From the NCBI RefSeq assembly GCF_000264995.1, contig NW_006767441.1:1066370-1130369 (forward strand): 64,000 nt of DNA. Direction: 5' to 3'. Positions 1-10,765 of the stretch are shown here, one piece after another (the first letter of the stretch is position 1; each line of letters begins with the position of its first letter). The position numbers and the translations under genes were made by a program. Below the pieces are notes generated by a model. It saw only the letters and a program-made list of their open reading frames with translations, had not been told where the DNA came from and did no database searches. This DNA comes from Punctularia strigosozonata HHB-11173 SS5 (Eukaryota > Basidiomycota > Agaricomycetes > Corticiales > Punctulariaceae).

Positions 1-634
1 ACGCATCGTTGGGCCTTTCAGGTTGATACTGTCGGGTCTATCAGTTGTCTCGTATCATATCGTATCTCTTTGCTGATACATCGTGACATAATATACGCGC
101 GTGCATCGTTGTAGTGTTCACGGTCATCGTTGTGCCCCGCGGCCGGGTTTCGTCCCTTTGACTGTTGAACAATTTCACTGGCCTGCGAGATGTCCCGAAG
201 ATATACTTCAACTCTGAAAAAGGTTCGCCCAAGTCTGCACACAAACAACCGCACAAACGCGTAAAAGCGGCTTCTTCCGTTCGGAGTCTCCCGAAGGGTT
301 CCCCTGCTCAGCGCTCAGGCTCTTTCAGGCTCCGACGGTGACTTCCGGGTGACTACTCCACGCTCAGGCTATACGGGACAACCAGCATTTTCCGTGAATT
401 GAGTACAATCCCACATCACCACAATCTGTTTCAAGCATGAACCGCTGGCAAACCACTTGGAGCCACCATGTTCATACCTCGGACGTGTGTTTGGCACTAT
501 GGCACGCGTACGTCCCGCGGCAGGACAGACGTCGAAGTTGAATGTGCAGCAACAAAACCGGTGTCCGCCCGCTGATATATGTCTTCGCGTGCCTTCTCTG
601 ACCTGACTGGGACCGCGCGCTTTCATCTAAGGCT
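1..634. other. Intergenic region upstream of nitrate reductase
   Basis: No open frame here shows a family motif, and no tRNA-like or repeat structure was seen. The last part must contain the promoter and 5' UTR of the plus-strand nitrate reductase gene. No convincing TATA box or regulator site was identified. Anything coding at the very left edge would belong to a gene outside the window. Confidence 0.4.
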
Positions 635-3600
635 ATGGCGGACTATAAGACCGTATTTCCAACCGCTGCTTGGTGCAAGCACCATAACGTTCGGCTGGAG
701 GGACCCGAGGCATATGGATCCTCTAGCAAAGATGAAATTGAGCGAGAACGAACCACGGGTATCCGGCGCCATCAACCGCTCTCCCGATTGTTCAGTGGCG
801 AGAACCGTGCTGCTGGTACGTACGGTGAGTATGATGCGGCAGCATCCCATACGGACGATCTTCCTGTACCGGATATCGTGAACCTGGAGCATGCCAAGCA
901 GCAGCATGAAGAATACCAACACACTATAGGTGACCGCGGTGGCATAGACGCGATGTTCCAGGTCTGTGACTTCGCAAATCAATATAATTTCACGATCCAC
1001 CGCCACTCAAATTACACTCTGAAGGATGTAAACACGGTGATCACCATCCGGGATCTAATGTGTTTGCCCGACTTCAAGCGCCTTGATCCCAAGCATCACG
1101 CTTTTGCTCGATTCGGGCTTCCTTTCACAGAAAAACAGATCAAGGAGCAAGAGTGGAGGGGCAAACACGACAAAGAGAAGAAGGGCAAGCACGAGGAAAA
1201 GGTTGAGGAGAAGGGCGAAGAGAAAGACAAGGAGAGGGACGGAAAGGAAGATGGCACCGAGGGAGAGGAACCCCAGAAGGAGCAGGAATCCGAGCCTTCT
1301 CCTAAGGAACGAGCATTCGCCGATGCTCTCATTGCGGAGATTAACACGATATCATCGTTCAAGAACGCGTTGGGGTTACCGGACGGTGATTTGCAGCCCA
1401 TTACTCGCGATTCTTGGCAGCAGCTCGAATCACGGCTTAGCATTGAGGATCAGGTTTGTGCTCTTGTTGCTGCTGCGTCGAGCACGCCCGTAACCCAATC
1501 GCTCATAGAATACCCCGGACAACTGGGTTCCGAGGAGCGAGCGTCTCATGCGATTGACCGGCAAGCATCCGTACGTGGACAAACGATCTTTCATGTAGCG
1601 ACTCTGTTGACCACGGAACGCAGGTTGAATGCTGAAGCCGACCTGAGCGAGCTGTATAATGCAGGCATGATAACTCCAACCAAGTATGTGACTCTCTCTT
1701 CCAAATTGAAATAGGATGTTGATCTCCACCGGCAGACTGCATTACGTTCGCAGTCACGGCCCAGTCCCTATGCTGGATTGGAATACGCACAAGCTGTCCG
1801 TCTCCGCTGAGCCAAAGGATCTTCTCCCCGGAGCGCGTGATTTCTCCATGAAAGAGCTTGCGGAGGACGGTCTCTTCGACGTGATCGAACTACCTGTAAC
1901 CCTCGCTTGTGATGGTAATAGGCGCTCCGAGCTGAACACAATCCGAAAGAGGTAAATAACTCCAGGGGCACTTCGTTTCATGGGCTTATTGCTATTTTCT
2001 CGTCATGTAGTCAGGGAGTTCCATGGACCGCAGCAGGTGAGCGTTATACCCGCGCATCCTGCCCCGATGCCTCATCAGCATCTGCTCATAGGCGTGAGCA
2101 CCTGCTTATGGCGAGGTGTGATGGTGCGAGACGTGCTCTTGTTCTGCGGTTTTAATCAAGATTGCCAAGCCGACGGCCGGTGGGTGAACTTCGTTCCGAT
2201 AATGCATATGGCTACTGAGAATGGACGTCCATGGGATCCCTATAGAAGACTCTTCCTACACTACGAGGGTGCAGATGACTGCAGCGAGGATGTATACGCG
2301 ACTTCCATACCATTCTTACATGCGTTCAACACGGAAAACGACTGCATGCTTGCTTTCGGTCGTAGGTGTTTCAGATCTCATTAGCCTATTTCAGAAATGC
2401 TTCATCGTTCGCATACAGAAAATGGACGTGTCCTTCATCCGGATCATGGGGCACCGCTCAGAGCCATTATTCCAGGATATGTGGGCGGGAGGAACGTCAA
2501 GGTATGCTTTGATCAGAAGTTTCGCTGGACCTCATTAATCGATCTATGTAGTGGTTACGAAAGGTGCACCTTATCTACTCGACGGGATCGTCTCAATGTC
2601 TAATGCCTTTGCAGATTTGGGTATCAACTAGCCCCTCAACAAACCATTATCATATCTGGTCCGTGTACTACCTCGTTTATCAGGCAGCTGGTCTCATCGT
2701 TAATTCAGGGATAATCGCGTTCTTCCCCCATTCATTACGTCGAAAGACACGCTCGAGGCCAAGGCCCTCTTCCATCACCCAGACACCGCATGCAATCAAC
2801 AGCAAATACAGAGTGTTATCTGTTTTCCTGCTCACGGAGAACAGATCGTGCCCCCCACGGGCAAGGGTGCAATGAACAGGACATATAGGATCAAAGGCTT
2901 CGCCTATAATGGCTCGGGTGACATTGTACAGAGGATCGAATTGAGTCTGGATGGCGGCAAGAGTTGGAAGTAGTGAGTCGCCTCACGGTGGCGCTTGTGA
3001 GAGAAACGAGGCTCACGAGATGCCTAAGTTGTTTCCGGCAGTTCATAGACCAGCCCTTGCGACACGGTCAGAAGCATTGGGCTTGGATCTTCTGGCAAGT
3101 TTTCTCTCCATGCTGTTATTGATGCGGCACTTGCTGAAAAGAGTTTCCACAGGCACTGCGACGTTGAATATGACGAGCTTCTGAATGCACGAGAGCTCAT
3201 CGTGCGCGCCTTCGACGCGCATTTCAATGGTCAGCCTGAGAATATCGTTTGGGTGGGTCCCTACCGACGATCTATGCAAATGCCGTTGCTCATGGAAGTA
3301 TAAACCTAGAACATCCTTGGCATGGTATGCTCTTTCCCACTACTTCATGGTAAGATTTCATATTCAAAGCTTATCCCGTAGATGAACAACGCCTGGTATC
3401 GCGTCAAGCTGGGTGTAATGTCTGCCGACTCTGGCATTGTGGTGCAAGCTCAGCACCCTATCGCACCGGGTAATAGGGAAGGCGGATGGATGCTCCCTCC
3501 GCAGGAGGAGCGCGGGAACACAGAAAAGAGGCCGAGCTCAAGTGAGAAGACCTTCACGCTAGAGGAAGTTGCGAAACACAATACCGAGAAGGATTGCTGG

Positions 3601-5272
3601 ATCATTCTTGACGAGAAAGTGTACGTGTTGACGACGCGACGCCTGAGACTCCTACTGACGTGTCATTGGCATCGCAGGTACGAGTGAGTAAATGGTTGCT
3701 CTCTGACGCAGAAGTATGATTTGACTGTGGACGACCAGCGTAACATCGGTTCTTGACTGGTAATCGCTTTGCTGCTGAGGTGAATATGCATTGACGTTCG
3801 CTCACAGGCATCCCGGTGGTGCGAAAGCCATCTTAGGATTTGCAGGGGAGGCATCTGTGGATGCCACGACCCAGGTACATGTATTTCCCCCAAGTCCCAA
3901 GTCCCAATAGCCGCTAACCACCATCGCAGTATGCCAGTATCCACGACAGTGTAAGCCTTGTTCTGTCTTCGCTCTGCTTCACAGGCAGCTCATCAACCAA
4001 CAGTACGCCGATTCAAAGAGAGACGAGTGCTACATCGGTATGTTATTACCGTGTCGAATTCTCGTCTGCGAACTTACCAAGGGGACCAGGCGTTCTCACC
4101 GAGGCGGGCGCCAAAGCTATGAAAGAGGATGCAAAACGAGCTGCGAAGGAACTGAAGGAGCTCAAAGAGGGCCGCAAGGGTCTTGCGCTGATGCCCGATA
4201 CATTCTGTCCGGTAATATTGAAGAACCGGCAGGTATTGAATGCAGATACTCGGTGAGACAGAGATGGTTCACATCGCCAGTCTAGGACACGGGGCTGACG
4301 CGCACGCAGTAAATACACCTTTGAGCTTCCCAAGACGCGTGAAGGCAAACCGGGTAGACTGGGGCTTCCAATCGGAAAGCATGTTGTTATTGTGAGATGA
4401 GCGGTGTTTGGATCGATGCCAATCCACTGACTGTTCCTTGCAGGCGTTCCACTTTAAGGATCAGGCGTGCACGCGCTCTTACACGCCAATCCGTCCTATC
4501 CTACCAGAGGAAGAAGACGGGACGTTCGATCTGTTGGTTAAGACGTATCTGCCCACCGAGAACGGCAGTGCATTCCCGCCTGGTGGGTTCGTTCGGAGAT
4601 TGGTCTTGCACACGCTGAAATGGCGAGAGCAGGTGGGACTATGGGGAACTTCCTCGATGTTCTACAAGAAGGCCAGGAGATCGATGTTCGTGGGCCCACG
4701 GGCGAAATAGAGTATCGAGGTCAAGGCAAGTTTAAGATCGAGGGCAAGGAGAAGCAATTCGCGAAGGCAAGCGCTTGTTTCGTTGCTGCGCTTGCACTGA
4801 GTTGCCTGACGAACCGCCTCCGCGTGCGCAGATCAACCTCGTCGCCGGAGGTTCTGGCCTCACGCCGCACTGGCAGCTCATCCACGCCATCCTGAAATCG
4901 GGCGACTCGGACAAGACGCGGATCTCGCTCATCGACTGCAACAAGTCGGTCGACGACATCCTCATGCGGGACGAGCTGCAGAAGTACGCGGACGACCGTC
5001 CGGACCAGTTCAAGCTCTGGCATGTGGTCGCGAAGGTCCCCGATGATTGGAAGTACGACACCGGGCGGCTGAACGAGGATATCATGCGCGAGCATTTCTT
5101 CCCGGCCGGAGACGACGTCGTGACGCTGGTACGTGTTGAACTTGCGCGGTGAATGCTATGCGATAAACGCTCTTCGTAGTTGTGCGGTCCTCCTGGGTTG
5201 ATCGAGCACGCCGCCGTGCCTGGGCTGAAGAAATTGGGATTCAAGGACGGAGAGACCCTCTTCGGTTTCTGA
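635..5272 (+). CDS. niaD: Assimilatory nitrate reductase [NAD(P)H], multi-exon
   Basis: This cytosolic enzyme reduces nitrate to nitrite using Moco, heme and FAD. The Moco domain is clear: [19 protein letters not shown] (joined across an intron), [11 protein letters not shown], and ACDGNRRSE with the active-site Cys. The dimerisation part includes [15 protein letters not shown]. The cytochrome b5 domain has [15 protein letters not shown] and HPGG near 3811. The FAD domain has RSYTPIRP and the NAD(P)H domain has [10 protein letters not shown] and [11 protein letters not shown]. The stop is at 5270-5272. Introns read by eye include 1454-1508, 1571-1623, 1684-1735, 3253-3309 and 3325-3381, the last two flanking a 15-nt exon. 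Two things are uncertain. The start is chosen as the first Met of a 273-codon open exon carrying an unusual Lys/Glu-rich N-terminal extension (about 1140-1300). The exon path just before HPGG (about 3620-3810) could not be resolved. Neither a nitrate transporter nor a nitrite reductase gene is in the window. Confidence 0.9.
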
Positions 5273-5525
5273 AACTGACCGTGCCCGCACTTGTACGCTG
5301 ATGGTGGTAAAAATAACATTATTTGAATCATTGCGGATTATCCTAGAATGTGTGGTAACGGTCTAAGGTGGCCGTAAAGGGCGCGATGATCGATGATGTC
5401 TAACTACTGAAAACGGCAAAACCAGTCCGATGAAGGAACGAAATATGTGTCGTTGATGGTGGATGGTGGATGATGCCCGAAATCGGTCTATGGTGCTCTA
5501 CAGGACGAGACGGCGGAGGAAGCTT

Positions 5526-7575
5526 TTACGCGGTTGCACGCTTCGAGCGCGCCCGGATGGACTTGCCGAACCGGTAGAACAGGAAAGGGATGGGGATCAT
5601 GGCGAGGGAGACGAAGGCGAGAAGAGAGGCTGCCCAGCCATTGCCGAGGCCGTGGTACATCTGGGTGATGAAGAGCGGCATGGCCGCGCCAGCACCGGAA
5701 CGGATGACGGTCTTGGCGGCGAGCGCGCTGGCGACGTAACCCGGGAAGGCGTCGATTAGGTAGGCGTTGGCGGAGAAGTAGATGATGACCACTGCGAAGA
5801 GATGAGAGTTAGCATCGAAGAGGAGTAATGTAGGGAAGGAGGGACGCTTACTGCCAAAGCCGAAGGGGATACCGGAACTGACGGGACCGACCCAGTTGCC
5901 ACCGCCGGGCTGCACGTACGGCGGACTCGTCCAGCCGAAGATGAAGAGCGAGATGGGCACGAACGGGCCGCCGATCATCATGCCGATTAATCTGTCCTCT
6001 GGGTCGGCGCGCCCGCCCTTGGCCGCGGCGCGCTTCGCGTAGTTCTTCTCGAGCTGGGGCGTGACGAGGAGGGCGATGGCGAGGCCGATGAGGACGGAGC
6101 AGAAGGTGAGGCCGACGTGGCCGTCGTCCCAGGCGTAGTCCTCGCCGAAGACGACGGGGAAGGAGAAGAAGAAGGCGTATAGCAGGCCGTAGATGAGCGC
6201 GATGAAGAGCGACATGAGGAGCAAGATCGGCTCGGTGACCGTCATCTGGAAGGGCCGGATGAGGGTCTCGGTCAAGATCTGGCCGAAGGAGGCTTGGAAC
6301 ATCTCTTGCTCGGTCGTGTAGCTGGTGTCGCCGGTTTCTTCGCGCAGGCGCGCGGCACGCTTGCGGAGGAGCACGGGCGCGAACGTTTCGGGGATAGTCA
6401 TGATGAAACACGCGACGACGCCGGCGAAGATCATGTTGACCCAGAGTATCCAGCGCCAGCCGACGGTTTCGCCGACGAAACCACCGACGATGGGGCCGAG
6501 CACCGGTCCGCCGTACGGGGCGGCGGCGAAGAGGGCGATTGCGAAGCCGCGCTCGTTGTTGTCCCAGACGTCGGAGATCGTGCCGCCGGCGAGGGTGAGG
6601 GGGGCCGAAGCGAAGATGCCGCAGAAGAATCGGCAGATGAGGAGGGTCTGGATGTTTTTGGCGAGGGCGCAGGGGATGTTGAAGATAACGTAGATGATCG
6701 TCGGGATGATCCATAGCGGTCGTCTGCCGTAGAGCTCGGAAAGCGGAGACCACGCCAAGGGGCCAATGCTGAGATAGGGGCGAACGTCAGCGATTACGCC
6801 GCAAGGGGTCGACTATAGCGAAGACTTACCCGAATCCGACGACCATGAGGGTTACCGAGAGCGCGACGACGACTTCGCCGACGTGAAATTCTTCTTCGAT
6901 ATCGTGGAAGTCGCCAGTGACGACTGCGGAGGCGAACGCGACCGAGACGACGGACATGGCAGCGACGGCGGTGATGTACCACCGGTACGCATCGCTGAAG
7001 TTACGCGGATCTTCGGGATCGTCCTCCTTCCATGTGACGAACTTCATGTCCTTGAGCTTCATCGCCTTCTCCGCGTCCGCGAGGACGGTCGGAGTACGGT
7101 ATAGCCGGGAGGGCACAGGGTGAAGCGCCTCCTTACCGGGGATGTAACCCTGGGCGGTGGACATACGGTACTCGTCGGTCATACCGCCGACCTCGACGTT
7201 GGTCGTGGCGGCGGGGAAGGACATATCGGGTCGAGTGAGGTCATGGGAGAAGGTCGAACGCTGCGAGGAACGGGAGAAGGAACGGGTGAGGTTCTCGCCC
7301 GTGTGCGAGAGCGACTTGTGGAGGGAGAGGGAGAGGGCGCGGTGAGGATTGGGCGCGGGCGTGCGCTGCCGCGAGAGGGCGGCATTGTGCTCGCGGTCGT
7401 GCGCCGGCTCTTGGAAGTGGACGGGGTGGGCAGCGTCGGCGTCGGCGTCGTGGCCGTGGGCGAGGGTGGTCGTCTCCGACAGATCTGACGGGGACACTGC
7501 GAATATCAGTACTCGATGTCGGTGCGATGCGTTAGATGGGAAATACTCACTGTGAGGAGAGTTTTGTCCGGACAT
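5526..7575 (-). CDS. MFS drug:H+ antiporter-type transporter (DHA1, polyamine/drug-like)
   Basis: A plasma-membrane-type major facilitator of roughly 640 residues. A polar, Ser/Thr-rich cytosolic N-terminal tail of about 200 residues precedes the membrane region. The tail leads into WKEDDPEDPRNFSDAYRW, the usual lead-in to TM1 in fungal polyamine/drug DHA1 carriers. The TM2-3 loop signature GPLAWSPLSELYGRRP is formed across an intron. About 12 hydrophobic segments follow, with the charged central loop near 6300-6370 on the genome. Introns are seen at about 7500-7553 (after MSGQNSPH), about 6760-6822, and near 5795-5850 before VVIIYFSANAYL. The start is Met at 7575, because upstream in-frame codons lie beyond a TATA box. 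The gene is convergent with nitrate reductase. The substrate cannot be told from sequence, and it is not of the NNP nitrate-transporter family. Confidence 0.88.
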
Positions 7576-7646
7576 TATGACCGGAAGGTAGGGGGTGGGG
7601 GGTTGGTTGGGAGAATATATGCTGGAAGGCAAGGGGGCCCTGGGCC

Positions 7647-7652
7647 TTTATA
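7647..7652 (-). promoter_or_regulatory. TATA box of the MFS gene
   Basis: On the minus strand TATAAA lies about 72 nt upstream of the chosen ATG at 7575, a normal distance in fungi. It supports starting the protein at 7575 rather than at the in-frame Met at 7632. Confidence 0.55.
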
Positions 7653-8021
7653 GTTTGCCAGCAGGACATTCCGGTCGGCGTCGACGGAGAAAGTACGTCG
7701 GGAGATGGGGCAGCTCGGCACTGGGCGGTTGAGACAGGAGGCCATTGGCGCTGCAGCCCAGGTCGGCGTCGGCGGCGGCGCCCAAGTTCTGCCACAAGCC
7801 CTTCGGCTCATCTCTGCCCCGGCATCCCGGCAAAACCCGGGACTGCCCGCGCCGGGCTGTGGCGGTGCACACCCGGGAGCTTTCCAGAGCCAATCCGGCG
7901 AGTCTCACCGAGCGTCGCACCAATCCGCGCGCGGTCCACCATCGTGGATTGGCATCTTGAGAAATTATGGAAATCGATTGGGCGTGGGTCGCTACTAGGT
8001 CCTTACTAGCCCTACCTACTC

Positions 8022-10606
8022 TTACAGCTCCAGGTCCATCTTCTCCGGCCATCGCGTCTCCCACCAGTCCGTCAAGGCCTCTCGAGCCTCCGCCAGGTGC
8101 TCTCGGTCCGAAGGCATGATGTCGTCGTTGATGCACAAGAACACCGGGTCGCCCTTCTCGCCCTCGTCCAGCGCGCGCAGGTTGTTCCGCGCATACGCCG
8201 CGTTCAGTACCTTGAGAAACTCCGTCGGCGTGTCGCTCACCGCGTACGAGTAGCGCTGCAGTAACCGCAGAACGAACGCGCGCGGGTCCGCCGGCAGCGC
8301 GAACGTTCGAAATTCCGAGAGCGCGAGCGGCAGCGCGACGCGCTCTGCCTCTCGCGTCCGTTCGCCGTCTGACTCCGGGGCTCCCTCACTCGAAAGCGGA
8401 AGCGGAGGGGGCAAGAACGCGGACACGCCAGACGTGCCGGAGCGCCCCATGAGCGCCGATATCACTGCGCGATCATAAACCAAGACCCAAGATCAGCATA
8501 ATCACGAGCTTGTGCAGCAGAACGGGAGAGGCAGCAGGAAGAGACGGGTGTTTACCGCAATCGCCGCCCGGCGTGAGGAGCAGGCGCTCGAATACCGCTA
8601 CCGCGGGCTCGTCCCCTTCGCCCAGGCTCTGCTTTCGGTCAAGGGTGCACGCCGGCCACTTCGTCGGGTGATCTCCGACAAGATCGACGAACCCGCCGAC
8701 GGTCCTGATTCGCGGGTCCTTCTTGAGCAGCCTGAGATAGTGGTACGGATAACCGTCGGCGGACACTGTGTAGCAACTTTGCGTCAACGCGCGCTGTCGT
8801 GCATGTAGGCGACACAGCCGGGCGATGTCTCTTGACGTACCCCAGGAGTAGTTCGTACGGAGCAGCGGCGGGAGCCCGCTCTGGCGCAGGTTGTCGCCCA
8901 CATCCGCTCGGGAGCGCCGCACCGGAATGGGGACGTCCACCGTGTGGCTCGCGTGCGAGGACGTTCCGCTACCTCCCCCAAGCTCGGCCCACATCTCCGC
9001 CTTCTGCGCCGCCGTCAACACGCTATCGCCCCCGCCGCCCCATTTCGCGATCACCCAGCTCCACAGCATGGCCTACGACGCGGCCAAAAAAATGTATGAG
9101 TATGGCAGACCCCATACGATCAGAAGGGGTTTATGAAAAAGAAAAACACGCGCACCTCGCGATGGCGCTCGACGACGAAGTGGATGGCGAGCCAGAGCGT
9201 GTGGCTTTCCGGCCGATGCGGGTCCGCGCCCCTGGTGCGCGCGTGCGCCGTCAGCTGCCACACCTCCGGGAACGCGAGCTTGGCCTCGTGCAGCAGCGGG
9301 AGCGGGACGCTACGCACGTCGTGCGCGATGTACGGCCGGCCTCTCACCTCGCGCCCGAGGTCTTTGGCGTTGGGGCGGGAGGGGTCGCGGATGCCGAAGC
9401 GGGCGGAGAGCGCGAGGCCGGCGACGCGCATGCTCGTCATTTCGCCCGGTTCGCGGCCGATGCCGGGACGGATGAGCAGCTCGGGGTGGAGCCGGAGGAC
9501 GGGGCCGTAGAGCGGGGTGTGGAAGGAAGAGGGCGTGAGCGGGTGCAAGAGGAAGATGTCGTCCATGAGGAAGACGCTGCGATAGGCGGGTTATGGGCAT
9601 TCCTTTCGGGAGTGGGATGAGGGGGCGACGAACGTGTTGTCGGAGACCTCTGATGGTGATAGGTTTGCGAGCTGGCTTTCGACGGCCATGCTGGAAGAGT
9701 AACATCAGCTGATGCAGCTGAGAGCAGAAAGGGTGTAGGCGACCTGTTGAAGGTGGGCAGGACGGACGCTTGCCATTGCTCAAACGCAGCTTGACTGGCC
9801 GCCGCTCTGAGCGAAGGACGGAAGATGTCGGCATCTGCATAGCACCATTAACGTTGTCCGCCTATACATCAATAATTCGGGTACGCGCCGTGATGCAACA
9901 ACAAATCAGGCGTGCTCTCGTTGGTCCGTAACCATTGAGGAATTTGGCCCATCCGCTGTCCGGGAGGCACCTCCAAGCCCGAAGGGAGACCCTCGGCATA
10001 GCTGTTAGAGATGAGGTGCCGTTGTGCTTCCTTCCAGTTCTCGGTATTCTTCAGGACCGAGCGAAGGGAATATCGAAGCTCGTCGTTCTCGCGAAAACGC
10101 TTCTTGTCAAGCCAGGGGACGTGACGGACACGAGCTGCACGGTGCGCAGGATCTCTAATAGAGGTGCAAGTCAGACGTCAAGTAGGAGGGTATCCACGTA
10201 AGTATTCGACTCACGAGCCGTTCACCCACGTCCACACAAAGTCGATCCGTGGTTCGGCTAGCCGCACGCTCGAGCAGGCGCCGCCCCATACACCCTTGCC
10301 TATCCATTCCTCAAGGCATTCGAGCGGAAGGGCCTCGTAACCGCCCATCCTCCGCGGGTCAAGTCCTAACTCATTCCGGTCGTACGATTTGGGGGTGAAT
10401 ACATGGTACCGCGGTGTATACGACTCATCCTCCTCTTCAATCACGAGGTCCTCTTTGGTCGTGGGCGTCCAATCATGTCTGCGCTTTGGAAAGATCACAA
10501 AACTGAGAGCCCACATTGCGCCGACGAGTAAGATGCGAGAGAGTATGCGCAGGTGAGCCCGACTGAAGAACGGTCGGACGGCGGCCCATCGCCATGGCCG
10601 GTCCAT
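8022..10606 (-). CDS. Stealth-family sugar-phosphate transferase (CR1-CR4)
   Basis: The Stealth family includes bacterial capsule phosphotransferases and the animal GlcNAc-1-phosphotransferase; members move a hexose-1-phosphate onto an acceptor glycan. The N-terminus looks like a type II membrane anchor (ILLVGAMWALSFVIF, about residues 24-38), suggesting a Golgi/ER enzyme. CR1 is IDFVWTWVNGS at about residues 121-131. CR2 begins with DELRYSLRSVLKNTENW (about 10070-10020), continues with LPTFNS..AVESQL and ends with MDDIFLLHPL. CR3 contains GRPYIAHDVRSVP and FPEVWQLTAHAR. After an intron at about 9071-9157 comes AMLWSWVIAKWGG. The C-terminal CR4 has FLCINDDI and WWETRWPEKMDLEL before the stop at 8022. 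All four blocks are present, so the gene looks whole. It is divergent from the CMR1-like gene, only about 160 nt away. The acceptor in fungi is not evident from sequence. Confidence 0.82.
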
Positions 10607-10765
10607 GGCGAAGCGACTGCGAAGCGGGTGTTCTCATTAGAAGACGTGACGCGCACGCGTGATGTCGCGCGTTGCAATCGTGACACGATCACGCTGTCGC
10701 GACAAAGGCGCGCGATCGCCGGATTGCGGCCCCTTTACTTACACCAACCGTGACTCCTACCAGCC

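Noticed and set aside
1140-1300. Lys/Glu-rich stretch as a simple tandem repeat
   Set aside because: It is compositionally biased coding sequence without a regular repeat unit.
5526-7575. MFS gene as the nitrate transporter of a nitrate-assimilation cluster
   Set aside because: Its N-terminal tail and the GPLAWSPLSELYGRRP signature are of the DHA1 drug/polyamine type, not the NNP nitrate-porter family.
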